Assembly: GCA_964353175.1 (NCBI GenBank)
Contig: CAYGUX010000010.1
Location: forward strand, 1-64,000
Reading direction: 5' to 3'
Origin: JAIYCX01 sp964353175
GTDB taxonomy: Bacteria > Bdellovibrionota_C > UBA2361 > SZUA-149 > DAOLCO01
Length of the DNA: 64,000 nucleotides
Position 1 is the first letter of the stretch; each line of letters begins with the position of its first letter. This document shows positions 26,746 through 35,263 of this stretch, one piece after another. Position numbers and translations under genes: made by a program. A model generated the notes under the pieces. That model saw nothing but the letters and a program-made list of their open reading frames with translations. It did not search any database and was not told the DNA's origin.

Positions 26746-27219
26746 GTGAAAAATAATAGAACAGCAATTCTAGTAGCAGGGCTTTTCGGGGCGACTACTT
26801 TGATGCAGGCTTGTAGCTCTACTCCAGTCTATAGGGTGGTTAAATATCAGCCAGCATTCAGGCAAGAGGCTCCACAGCCCGTATATAGTCGATTAATGTG
26901 GTCACATCTTCCAGAGCCGATCAAGCCTAGAACGAGAGCTGAAGCCCCACTTATGTTGCCAGAAGTATTCGTAGAATTAAAAAATGTAACTGTAGATGAA
27001 GCAGTTGAGGCAATAGCGCAGACTATGGGGTATCGCTGGGATAGTAGCGGAATTGCCTCAGGTTCTAGAATAAGTATTCACAGAGAGGGTACAGTCGAAG
27101 AGATAATTCTAGAAATTAAAGCTAAAACTAATCTACCTCTTGAGTTAGATCATGAGAATAGAGTGATTAGGTTAGCTGATAAGAGGTTATTACCATCGCT
27201 ACCAGGCCAAGCGAAGTAG
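26746..27219 (+). CDS. lipoprotein with STN/secretin-N0-like domain (DotD-like)
   Basis: 157 residues, GTG start with GGGAG 6 nt upstream. The lipobox is MQAC (Cys23). The mature C-terminal ~85 residues fit the short secretin/TonB N-terminal fold: VFVELKNVTVDEAVEAIAQ, then alternating strands and LEIKAKTNLPLELD. DotD of Legionella is a lipoprotein with an N0-like fold in the outer-membrane core, and this is a good analogue. F-type systems do not normally have such a protein between TraV and TraC. Confidence 0.65.
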   Translation: MKNNRTAILVAGLFGATTLMQACSSTPVYRVVKYQPAFRQEAPQPVYSRLMWSHLPEPIKPRTRAEAPLMLPEVFVELKNVTVDEAVEAIAQTMGYRWDSSGIASGSRISIHREGTVEEIILEIKAKTNLPLELDHENRVIRLADKRLLPSLPGQAK

Positions 27220-27256
27220 GAAGCTACTTTGGTAAAACTTTATTGGAGAAAGGTTT

Positions 27257-30010
27257 ATGAGCATTACTCGTTTAACGAGACAGAGATTATATCAAGATGA
27301 AGCTGTTTTTAATCAGTTGCTTCCCTATGTAAAGTGGGATTCGGAAAATGGTGTATTCGTTCATGGAGATGCTTCTTTTTGGTCAATTTGGCAATTAAAA
27401 CCAGTACTTTTAACCTCTATCTCTGATGCAGCTGCATTTCAGACTTGTAATGGAATCCAAGAAATTGTTGATTCCATGGATTGTCGAATTAGTTGCCAAT
27501 TTAGTTGGGTAACGACCTTTGATGTTCAAGATATTTTAGATAGATGTTTGTATGACTATCCTTTACAAGGCGTCGCTGGGTGGATGGCAAGACGTTGGGT
27601 AAGACTTGTAAAGAACATGTCAAAGTCACAACAATACGAGAGAAGATGTAAACGCCTAAAATTAATCGTAGCTTTTCGATACGATCCACCATGGAAAGAA
27701 AAATCTCCGATTGAGGATCTTACAGATACATTCAAAACTTTGTTTCAAGGGCCACAAGGTCCAGAAGTAGATACTACAAGAATTGAAGAGTATAAGCGTT
27801 ATTTAGAAAAATTTAGAGGTGAGATTGATGGTAAGGTTGCGCGCCTAGGGGATTTAGGAATGCATCCAAGCAGAATTGATGGCCAGGGCTTAATTAATCT
27901 CCTTTATCCACTATTGAATAGAAGAAGTACTAAGGGTGGTAAGTTTAAAAGAGGTAGATTTAATAGTTGTGCAGTTCCAAAGTATGATCCAGATGATATT
28001 TTATCAAATCAGATATCGAATACCATGGTATATCATCCAGAAGATGGATTTTTGCAGAAGGATGGTCGTTACTATCATACCGTAAGTATGATAAAACCTC
28101 CTAAGCAAGCTTTGCCTTTAATGACTATTCCTATTCAAAGCTTACCGATGGAGTCTATCTTTACGGTAACATATTCAAAAGATAGTCAAGAAGATCAAAT
28201 GAAGCGTTTGGATAGATTAGATCAAACTCTAGGACTCAGAGAGTTCGGAGCGAGAGGAAGAGCAAATCAGAAAGTGCTTCATCAAATTAATACTATTCGT
28301 AAGGCGAGAGAAGAACTATATTCAAATAGATCTCAAGTTGTTCGAGTAGGAGCCCATCACGTACAAATTACTAATACACTTGATGAAGCTAGAAGAGCTT
28401 CAAGTGAAGTTTTGGCGATGTTCCCTGCACTGAATGGTGCGCGAGCGATGAGTCATATGATTAGTGATTTAGGTGTATTTTTAAATGCTCTGCCTGGAGC
28501 GTACGATCCATCTACAGATGGTCCAGGGTGGACATCGATGATCACTTCTTCAAGAGCGGTGAGATTATTTCCTGTTTGGGGTAACTGGTCAGGTAGCGAG
28601 AGTTCTTTATTTGTACTACCTAGTTTATGGAATAGAGAGCTAGTTCATTTTGATTTATATGACTCTAACGTAGCTCCTAACGTTATCATGAGTGGTGTAT
28701 CGGGGGCTGGGAAGAGTTATTTACTATGTTACTTCTTGATTACTCTAAATCGAGGTCATTATGCTGAAAAGTCAGATGGTACCAAGGAAGTAAGGGAACC
28801 AATTACATTCGTATTTGATAAAGGGATGCCTAATCTTCCTTGCGGATTTGAGAGAGTTGCAAAGTTATTCGGAGGTCGAATCTATCAAGCAACTCCAGCA
28901 AGAGCTCCAGCAATGAATTTCTTGGCTCGCTTAGGAGAGATGGATCCAGATAGAACAAACGAAGACTTCAAAGATTTGTTTGATATATGTGTGGATATTA
29001 TCGCTGATATGGGTAGCGAAAAGGATAAGGTCTTAAGTCGAATTCAAAGAAACGAAATCATTGAATCTTTAATGGAATCTCATTATAGATACCGTCATGG
29101 AGATAGAGAAAGAGAGTTTCTACTAAGAGATGCTGTGAAGGTTTTAAAAGAACCACCGCGTCCGAACGAAACAGAAGCACACTTTCATATGAGACAAGAG
29201 TTAGCAATTCTTATGAGAGAGTACTACGGTGACGGAACCTATGCTAGATTCTTTGATAGAGCTGGAAGACTTGAACTAAAAGAAAGATTTATCGTATTCG
29301 ATCTAAAAGGTCTCAGCAGAAATCCAGATCTACAAAGAGTATTTTTGAAAGTAGCAATGATCTGGGCGGATGAGGTTATGAATACACCTCATGAGTTGGA
29401 TACTCGAAAACTACTAGTTTTCGATGAGGCACATGACTTAATAGGTAAAACTGCATCAGGAGTTGTTGAGGCTGCATTTAGACTATATCGAAAACGTAAA
29501 GGTATTGTAATCGCAGCGTCACAATCTGGAGAAGATTTCTATGCAGGAGAAGGCGGGCAAGCAATTGTTCAAAACTCTTCCCATAAAATATTTTTAAGAC
29601 AGGATCCTTCTAAGTTCCATGTGACTGCACAGGCTTTTAATTTAAATCCTCAGCAAGCTGAAACGATAACACGGTTACATACTATTAAGGGTGTGGAATC
29701 GCAATTCTTCTTATTGTCAGATATTGGAGAGGCGGCTTTAGTATTGCCAGCAGAGCCATCGTTTTATTGGGTATCTACGAATAATGGTGATGATAATCAG
29801 TTGTTCTCCGCACTATTAGAAGAAACTGATGGGGATTTCGTTGCGGCTCTAAAGAGAGCAGTAGAAATTGCGCCATTTGGAGCTAAAGATCTTATTAAGA
29901 GAAGGAAAATGTTGGAGGAACATTATCAAGCTCTAAGAGATCAAGGGGATGTGTTGGCTCCAAAAGCTGGTAGAGCATTGGATTTAAAATCAGGATTAAA
30001 AGCAGCCTAG
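27257..30010 (+). CDS. traC: TraC/VirB4-family secretion ATPase
   Basis: 917 residues, within the range of TraC (~875) and DotO/IcmB (~1000). The N-terminal region (LLPYVKWDSENGVFVHGDAS) resembles the TraC N-terminal domain. Walker A is SGVSGAGKSYL (~478-488), Walker B LLVFDEAHDLI (~717-727), and an arginine-rich C-terminal lobe follows (RKRKGIVIAASQS). VirB4-class ATPases power assembly of the channel and pilus or substrate movement. The ATG follows a ggagaaag site. It is the most strongly supported core component here. Confidence 0.92.
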   Translation: MSITRLTRQRLYQDEAVFNQLLPYVKWDSENGVFVHGDASFWSIWQLKPVLLTSISDAAAFQTCNGIQEIVDSMDCRISCQFSWVTTFDVQDILDRCLYDYPLQGVAGWMARRWVRLVKNMSKSQQYERRCKRLKLIVAFRYDPPWKEKSPIEDLTDTFKTLFQGPQGPEVDTTRIEEYKRYLEKFRGEIDGKVARLGDLGMHPSRIDGQGLINLLYPLLNRRSTKGGKFKRGRFNSCAVPKYDPDDILSNQISNTMVYHPEDGFLQKDGRYYHTVSMIKPPKQALPLMTIPIQSLPMESIFTVTYSKDSQEDQMKRLDRLDQTLGLREFGARGRANQKVLHQINTIRKAREELYSNRSQVVRVGAHHVQITNTLDEARRASSEVLAMFPALNGARAMSHMISDLGVFLNALPGAYDPSTDGPGWTSMITSSRAVRLFPVWGNWSGSESSLFVLPSLWNRELVHFDLYDSNVAPNVIMSGVSGAGKSYLLCYFLITLNRGHYAEKSDGTKEVREPITFVFDKGMPNLPCGFERVAKLFGGRIYQATPARAPAMNFLARLGEMDPDRTNEDFKDLFDICVDIIADMGSEKDKVLSRIQRNEIIESLMESHYRYRHGDREREFLLRDAVKVLKEPPRPNETEAHFHMRQELAILMREYYGDGTYARFFDRAGRLELKERFIVFDLKGLSRNPDLQRVFLKVAMIWADEVMNTPHELDTRKLLVFDEAHDLIGKTASGVVEAAFRLYRKRKGIVIAASQSGEDFYAGEGGQAIVQNSSHKIFLRQDPSKFHVTAQAFNLNPQQAETITRLHTIKGVESQFFLLSDIGEAALVLPAEPSFYWVSTNNGDDNQLFSALLEETDGDFVAALKRAVEIAPFGAKDLIKRRKMLEEHYQALRDQGDVLAPKAGRALDLKSGLKAA

Positions 30011-30017
30011 GAATAAT

Positions 30018-30344
30018 ATGAATGTACGAAATGTTGTTAAAATAAGTTCTTCTTTACTATTACTTTCGGTAAACGCATGTTCATTATTATGGAGTAGTGA
30101 ACCAGAAAGCAGAACAGTTGTTGTCGAATCTTATCGAACTAGTCTTGATGCAGAACCTGTCCCGGGAACAGTAATTGGGCCATGGGCTGAATCGATGTAT
30201 CAGGATGTAAATGTGCCGGGAGCTATTGATAAAAGAGGTGTTTATTATCGAATGCCTCATAAGACCATTGTAGAGATTCGTGCTGAGAAATATCAAAGAG
30301 CGCAGTATTCTGATCCTGATGGTCTATATAGGGAGAGAGAGTAG
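30018..30344 (+). CDS. small lipoprotein in the secretion operon
   Basis: 108 residues with lipobox VNAC (Cys21) and an AGGA ribosome site. The mature part is a short mixed-charge domain ending RERE. No family recognised. It lies 7 bp after traC and 2 bp before another lipoprotein of similar size, so both are probably outer-membrane accessories of the same apparatus. Confidence 0.72.
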   Translation: MNVRNVVKISSSLLLLSVNACSLLWSSEPESRTVVVESYRTSLDAEPVPGTVIGPWAESMYQDVNVPGAIDKRGVYYRMPHKTIVEIRAEKYQRAQYSDPDGLYRERE

Positions 30345-30346
30345 TT

Positions 30347-30670
30347 ATGAATATGATCAAGATTTCTTTGGCTTCATTACTTTTAGGGGGTTTCTTAACG
30401 TCCTGTTCTAATAGTATGATTGCTGGAGAAGAGGATGTGCAGACTATTTATGTGGGGTACAATGATAAGGCTCCAGTTCCTCCTGGTGTGTTGCGTTATT
30501 GCTGGGAAGAACCAGTGGTGGAATTCCAAGACAATGGGCCAGGCTTAAATAGTGATAAAACGTATTATCAACCTGAGTTTGTGGCAATAAGAATGGTGAA
30601 GCAGGGTAGGTGGAGACCATGCACTACTCAAGCTAGTGAAATTAGGGGAGAAACGAAAAATGAACGCTAA
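30347..30670 (+). CDS. second small lipoprotein in the secretion operon
   Basis: 107 residues with lipobox LTSC (Cys20) and a gggagagag ribosome site. The mature protein contains two cysteines (YCWEEP and RPCTTQ) that could form a disulfide, and the segment YYQPEFVAIRMVKQGRW. No family recognised. Its 3' end overlaps the next start by 11 bp. Confidence 0.7.
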   Translation: MNMIKISLASLLLGGFLTSCSNSMIAGEEDVQTIYVGYNDKAPVPPGVLRYCWEEPVVEFQDNGPGLNSDKTYYQPEFVAIRMVKQGRWRPCTTQASEIRGETKNER

Positions 30671-31136
30671 AAAAGTTCTGAGTCTAATATTATGTTCTTC
30701 TGCTTTTACTAAAAGAAATTTATCTTCCTTGGGATTAGTCGCATTTTTCTTTTTTGTGTATGTTTTAGCAGGAGGGAAGATTGATACAGCTATTCCTAGT
30801 CCCAGTAAGATCGGAGGATTTGGTGATGGTGTTTCTCAGAATCCCTTGGGCTTAATGAGAGCTGAATCTCATACTGTTTCTAACGAAGTACTAGGTATAG
30901 AATCCACTGAGGCAAGAGCCGCTAGACAAGGTGCATTACATTCTCGGGGAAGAATTTTTGATCAAGACGAGAGAAAATCCTTGGAGGAACAAGATATTGA
31001 TCATAGTCGATTAGTTGATGGCTCAGCTTCTATGAAACCATCTAGAAAAGAGCAGAAAGCTATAGATCGATCTACTAGAAAGGAAGTTGATCCTTTGTTA
31101 GCAATAGAAGAGCGATTAAATCGTCTTGGTAAATAG
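30660..31136 (+). CDS. single-pass membrane protein of unknown function
   Basis: 158 residues from ATG 30660, which has an aggggag site; the longer GTG frame (30636) is less likely. One hydrophobic helix near residues 20-40 (SLGLVAFFFFVYVLAGG), then a charged, mostly helical tail with RKEQKAIDRSTRKE and a C-terminal IEERLNRLGK. No family recognised. Tight overlap with the preceding gene puts it in the secretion operon. Confidence 0.68.
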   Translation: MNAKKVLSLILCSSAFTKRNLSSLGLVAFFFFVYVLAGGKIDTAIPSPSKIGGFGDGVSQNPLGLMRAESHTVSNEVLGIESTEARAARQGALHSRGRIFDQDERKSLEEQDIDHSRLVDGSASMKPSRKEQKAIDRSTRKEVDPLLAIEERLNRLGK

Positions 31137-31163
31137 TAGCCCTAGATTTATAAAGGTAGATAA

Positions 31164-31871
31164 ATGTCTAAATCGGATAGTGGAGACTTTGATGATGTTG
31201 ACTTTGATTCACTTGGTAGTGGACTAGGAGAATCAAATTATCCTTTAGATGAAGTTTTTGGTAATGGCTCATCAATAGACCAAGCAAAGGAGCTCGGTGC
31301 TAAAGTCACCGGCATAGATGATGGTGATAGTTCCGTTCGGTACCATTTTTTTCCTACTTGGAGAAGTCAGATTATTAATCAGCTTTGGTTTTTCCTAAGT
31401 TCTTTTGGAGCAATCTGGGTTTCTAAAACTATTCCGGAGTGGACTATTATTGTAGGAGAGCTTTTTAGTACTAGCTCTACTCGATATAATTTACATCTAC
31501 CTATTCTCGTATTGGTCCCAGGATTTTTTCTTTCTAAGATTCTAATTCATATTTATAACTCGGTTTATATTATAGATGAAAGTGGCATTGAGGCACAGGT
31601 TGGGCTTGTTTCATTCAATTTACGGCAACCAAGGCTTAGGTGGGAGGATATTAGAGGAATAGAACCTTCTCAGAATATTTGGGAGCGTTTAGTGAATATT
31701 GGAACGGTGAAAATCGGAAGCGCGATGACGCAAGAGGCTGAAATTGTTATGGAAGGGATTGCAAATCCTAGAGCTGTTCAACTTTTAGTTAATTCAGAGA
31801 GAGCTAAAAGATTAGAAGAAATGAAGCAATCTGGTTCAAGTTACCGACAAGGGGTTGTAGGGGGAGACTAA
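31164..31871 (+). CDS. membrane protein with bacterial PH domain (bPH2/YdbS-like)
   Basis: 235 residues. An acidic N-terminal ~60 residues is followed by two membrane helices (~72-90 and ~113-130), then a bacterial PH-like domain: YIIDESGIEAQVGLVSFN, LRWEDIRGIEPSQNIWERLVNIG, and TVKIGSAM. This is the PF03703-type plan seen in YdbS/YdbT. Such proteins bind membrane or protein partners; a specific role in secretion is inferred only from the operon position 27 bp after the preceding gene. Confidence 0.72.
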   Translation: MSKSDSGDFDDVDFDSLGSGLGESNYPLDEVFGNGSSIDQAKELGAKVTGIDDGDSSVRYHFFPTWRSQIINQLWFFLSSFGAIWVSKTIPEWTIIVGELFSTSSTRYNLHLPILVLVPGFFLSKILIHIYNSVYIIDESGIEAQVGLVSFNLRQPRLRWEDIRGIEPSQNIWERLVNIGTVKIGSAMTQEAEIVMEGIANPRAVQLLVNSERAKRLEEMKQSGSSYRQGVVGGD

Positions 31872-31880
31872 AATTTCTTA

Positions 31881-31913
31881 ATCTCCTTACCTGATTTTAG
31901 GTACTTAGGGGAT
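31881..31913 (+). promoter_or_regulatory. imperfect hairpin in the spacer before the SH3 gene
   Basis: TACCT (31888) pairs with AGGTA (31899) around a 6-nt loop, and an outer arm ATCTCC pairs with GGGGAT with one G-T pair and a bulge. It lies between the PH-domain gene stop and the GTG of the next gene. No T tract follows, so it may be an mRNA processing or stability element. Confidence 0.3.
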
Positions 31914-31924
31914 TTAAGGAATTT

Positions 31925-33301
31925 GTGACTATTCAAGCTAAATTTTATAGAAATCATTTTAGATCATATTTAACAGGTCTAAGCTGTGGACTTCTTCTAT
32001 TGTCTACACCTATATCAATTGCCTATGCTGAAAAAGCAGCAAATAAGAAAGATTCTAGAGCAAATTTAAATAGCGAAACCAAGAAAGAAGAAATTCAAGA
32101 AAAGAAAAGTGTGTTCGTTGTTTCTGGCGGAGAAACTAAAACTTATAGCAATCTATCAGAAGTTATAGAAGAGAATAATGCGCTAAAAGAGCAAAGACAA
32201 ATTCTCTTAGATCATTCACGATTGTTAAGAGATAAATACAAAAAGTTATATGAATATTGTTCTACTGGTGCCAATAACTGCTCAGGGCTAAGGGGTGAGA
32301 GGAATGACGAGGTTGTTCCTAGCGCGGAAGTTCAAAACCTAAAGCAGCAAATGTCTACATTAGAATCTAGTAATAAAGTCCTAGAAGCAAGTTTAAAGAA
32401 AGCTAAAAGTGAAATTCAGGATAAGGCTAGCGAGCTAGCGAGTTTAAAGAAGGAGAGCTTAAATCATTCTGCGTCCAATGATGAGCTTCTTATGAAGAGT
32501 TCAAAAGAGTTAGAAGAAAGCAGAAAGCTGATCGCGGATAAAGATGCTGAGATAGTACGCCGTAGCGAAGAGTATGCAAAGCTTCAGGTTGAATTGGAAA
32601 ATAAGTCTAAAGGAGAAAAGGCCTGCTTAGATCAGATTGAAACATCAAGTAATATTCTTCTAAAGATCCCTGAACTGGAAGCTGAGATTGTAAATTTAAG
32701 AAATCAACTTTTACTAAAGAAAACTACCGCAGAGTTGTTGGGTGTAAAGGTGGGGAATACCTCTAATGCTCACGATGTTGTTGGGTCGTTAAATTCTTCA
32801 ACTCAAGTTCTGTCAAAACAAGTAGAATCACGATCTGCAATTGAATCAGTACAGTTTGCTTCTGATGTGGCAATAGTAGAAGTAGTAGGAAGTAAGGTAA
32901 GCTTAAGAGTAGGACCAGGAACGAATCACTCTTCTTTAATGGATGTTCAGAAGGGGACTAGGCTAACAGTCGAAGCTAAAGAAGGGGATTGGTTAAGAGT
33001 AAATGCCCCAACTGGGGGTAGAGCATACATCGATTCTAACTACGTAAGGTCATTTGATAAGAATGGAGTGCTACTTAGTGAAGCTAAGTCTTCGGAGCCA
33101 ATATTTGATCCTACGAGGGACTTGTCAGTGAATATTGATGCTCCCGAGCCTAAGAAGCCAATTATTCCACAAAAGGCCCCTAAAAAGGTTAGCAAAAACA
33201 AGGCTGATAAGGAGGTGGAACCATTTGGAGAGCAAGCTAGCGCGGAGTCCGTCGCAATGGAAAAGCTTCTGCAAGCTATGAGTCAGCCTGAAAAGAAATA
33301 G
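31925..33301 (+). CDS. secreted coiled-coil protein with SH3b domain
   Basis: 458 residues from GTG 31925 (aagga site). An N-terminal hydrophobic leader (~17-38, ending SIAYAEKA) suggests export. Residues ~75-250 are predicted coiled coil (repeated Leu/Glu/Lys heptads), followed by a bacterial SH3 domain at ~315-378 (VSLRVGPGTNHSSLMDVQKGT, WLRVNAPTGGRAYI) and a Lys/Pro-rich tail. SH3b domains usually bind peptidoglycan. Beside an M23 peptidase and a T4SS it may position the apparatus at the cell wall. Confidence 0.75.
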   Translation: MTIQAKFYRNHFRSYLTGLSCGLLLLSTPISIAYAEKAANKKDSRANLNSETKKEEIQEKKSVFVVSGGETKTYSNLSEVIEENNALKEQRQILLDHSRLLRDKYKKLYEYCSTGANNCSGLRGERNDEVVPSAEVQNLKQQMSTLESSNKVLEASLKKAKSEIQDKASELASLKKESLNHSASNDELLMKSSKELEESRKLIADKDAEIVRRSEEYAKLQVELENKSKGEKACLDQIETSSNILLKIPELEAEIVNLRNQLLLKKTTAELLGVKVGNTSNAHDVVGSLNSSTQVLSKQVESRSAIESVQFASDVAIVEVVGSKVSLRVGPGTNHSSLMDVQKGTRLTVEAKEGDWLRVNAPTGGRAYIDSNYVRSFDKNGVLLSEAKSSEPIFDPTRDLSVNIDAPEPKKPIIPQKAPKKVSKNKADKEVEPFGEQASAESVAMEKLLQAMSQPEKK

Positions 33302-33314
33302 TCATAATATAACC

Positions 33315-33827
33315 ATGGATAGCCATAAATTAAATAGACTTAAATATCTCACGACCTTAGTCTTATTTTTAACTTTTTTACCTGAAACTATTGCTGAGAG
33401 CCTACTTACAAGTACATCAGGTATTGTTTTTCCGCTTCTAGCACCAAGAATATCTAGTGGATATGGCTATAGAAGCCATCCAATAAAAAAGGCACGCAAA
33501 CATCATAATGGTGTCGATCTTGCTGCACCTGAAAAAAGTCATGTAAGAGCAATTACAGACGGTATGGTCGTATATGCCGGAAACTTAGGTGGATATGGAA
33601 AGGTGGTTACTATAAAGCACCAGGATGATCACATCTCATTGTATGGGCACTTAAGTTCAATCGAGGTAGTTGTGGGACAATTGGTAACAGCAGGTGCATT
33701 GGTAGGTAGAGTTGGAAGTACCGGAAATGTAACTGGCCCGCATCTCCACTTTGAGTGGAGGAAGGGAAGGAAATCTATAAATCCATTAAAAGTATTTCCT
33801 GATTTAGCAAAAGAGCCAGTAGGATAA
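33315..33827 (+). CDS. secreted M23 (LytM) zinc peptidase
   Basis: 170 residues with an N-terminal signal peptide. The M23 fold is intact: zinc ligands His64 and Asp68 (HHNGVDL), His145 of HLHFEW, and catalytic His112 (YGHLS) with His143. An enzyme of this type cuts peptidoglycan cross-links. It is the last plus-strand gene of this cluster, 13 bp after the SH3b protein, so local wall opening for the secretion apparatus is a reasonable inference. Housekeeping cell-division roles are also possible. Confidence 0.88.
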   Translation: MDSHKLNRLKYLTTLVLFLTFLPETIAESLLTSTSGIVFPLLAPRISSGYGYRSHPIKKARKHHNGVDLAAPEKSHVRAITDGMVVYAGNLGGYGKVVTIKHQDDHISLYGHLSSIEVVVGQLVTAGALVGRVGSTGNVTGPHLHFEWRKGRKSINPLKVFPDLAKEPVG

Positions 33828-33833
33828 TTAAAA

Positions 33834-34262
33834 CTAGGCAGATAATTTTGCAAGGTACTTAACTATCCTTATCATGCTCATAAGGCCTACACCTTTTCCC
33901 ATAGAAAGATCCTTCCCAAAAATGTCATAGACAATCTCTTCAGGAATTTGGCTGACTTCATTTGGCCTGCATCCGTCTAATCCTTGTTTCAATATCGCAG
34001 CTAATGCCTTTGCAGAAACTCCATGTGGATTTTCAACTGCAAAATAAATTTGAATTGTTCCGTCCTCATTTAGCTCGTGAAATACATAAGCATCGGATTC
34101 GCAGGCAGGAACTTTATTCTCTGAAGGATAAGGAGAACTTGCTATGCGTTTCGGAACTTCTTCAAAGCTTTCTCCGAATTCAATTAGATAGTCCATCCTT
34201 GTCTGGAAATCTTCTATCGCCTTAAGTTCATCTAAAATAGAACTTAGTTTGTTAGGGATCAT
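33834..34262 (-). CDS. sufE: cysteine desulfuration protein SufE
   Basis: 142 residues matching SufE in length. The sulfur-accepting cysteine is Cys54 in VPACES (family GC-x-S). The C-terminal part (LDGCRPNEVSQIPEEI... GLMSMIRIVKYL) is typical. SufE takes sulfane from a SufS-type desulfurase for Fe-S cluster assembly. It begins right after the sulfurtransferase stop (TAG-ATG), so the two are co-transcribed. No sufS or sufBCD lies in the window. Confidence 0.92.
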   Translation of the reverse strand: MIPNKLSSILDELKAIEDFQTRMDYLIEFGESFEEVPKRIASSPYPSENKVPACESDAYVFHELNEDGTIQIYFAVENPHGVSAKALAAILKQGLDGCRPNEVSQIPEEIVYDIFGKDLSMGKGVGLMSMIRIVKYLAKLSA

Positions 34263-35129
34263 CTAAGGCCTTTCAACTGGGACATTTACTAAATTTCCCC
34301 ACTCAGTCCAGCTACCATCATAGTTTCTGACATTTGAGAATCCCAGTAAATATTTAAGAACAAACCAAGTGTGACTACTTCTTTCACCAATTCTACAATA
34401 AGCAATAACAGTATCACTTGGTTTTAGGCCGATCTCTTCTTGATAAATTACCTTAAGTTCCTCATAGGTTTTAAAAGTCCCATCATCTTGGTTAATGGCT
34501 CTCGCCCAAGGAACGCTCTTAGCTCCAGGGATATGTCCGCCCCGAAGTGCTCCTTCATTAGGATATCCTTCCATATGTAGTTTCTTGCCGGTAAATTCAT
34601 CTGGACTTCTTACATCTACAAGCTTACCTTTATTGGCGATATGTTTAAGTACATCATCTCTAAACGCTCTTTCAGTTTGATCATCTCTCATCGGGGCAGA
34701 GTAACTAGAGTTTTCAAAAGTTGGTTTTTCCTTTGTTAAAGGTAAGCCTTCTTTCTCCCATTTGAGTTTTCCGCCATCCATTACTTTGACATTCTTATGT
34801 CCATAAAGGGTGAATATCCATAAAGCATAGCAAGCCCACCAATTGTTTTTATCTCCGTAGAATACAACTGTAGTATCTGCATCTATTCCATTCTTAGAAA
34901 GTAGGGCTTGGAAAGCATCTTGATCTAGGTAGTCTCTGACTATAGGTTGATTTAAGTCCTTAACCCAATCAATCTCAACTGCATTAGGAATATGTCCAGA
35001 TGAATAAAGAAGTTGATCCTCGTTCGATTCAACTATTCTCACATTGGAGTTTTTATGATTATTTAGAACCCACTCAGTGGAAACTAACATGCTTGGATTA
35101 GAGTATCCTCTTTGTTCAATATCTGACAT
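34263..35129 (-). CDS. sseA: thiosulfate/3-mercaptopyruvate-type sulfurtransferase (two rhodanese domains)
   Basis: 288 residues with two tandem rhodanese domains; the N-terminal one (~10-130) is inactive in relatives and the C-terminal one carries the catalytic loop CRIGERSSH with Cys245. The loop is of thiosulfate-sulfurtransferase type (CR-x-G-x-R) rather than the CG-x-G-VTA of mercaptopyruvate enzymes, despite the shared family name. Operon with sufE suggests supply of sulfane sulfur to Fe-S or thiocofactor pathways. The ATG is preceded by AGGA on the minus strand. Confidence 0.88.
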   Translation of the reverse strand: MSDIEQRGYSNPSMLVSTEWVLNNHKNSNVRIVESNEDQLLYSSGHIPNAVEIDWVKDLNQPIVRDYLDQDAFQALLSKNGIDADTTVVFYGDKNNWWACYALWIFTLYGHKNVKVMDGGKLKWEKEGLPLTKEKPTFENSSYSAPMRDDQTERAFRDDVLKHIANKGKLVDVRSPDEFTGKKLHMEGYPNEGALRGGHIPGAKSVPWARAINQDDGTFKTYEELKVIYQEEIGLKPSDTVIAYCRIGERSSHTWFVLKYLLGFSNVRNYDGSWTEWGNLVNVPVERP

Positions 35130-35263
35130 TCTACAATCCTAATAAGTTTAATTTGTTTTGTGCGCAATCTAGCAATAATTGGATAAAAATCAATAGTTTT
35201 GCTCATGCAGCTACTCTAGGTTATAGTTTGGAAGATTTTTAAAAGCAAAAGAGGAACCAAATT

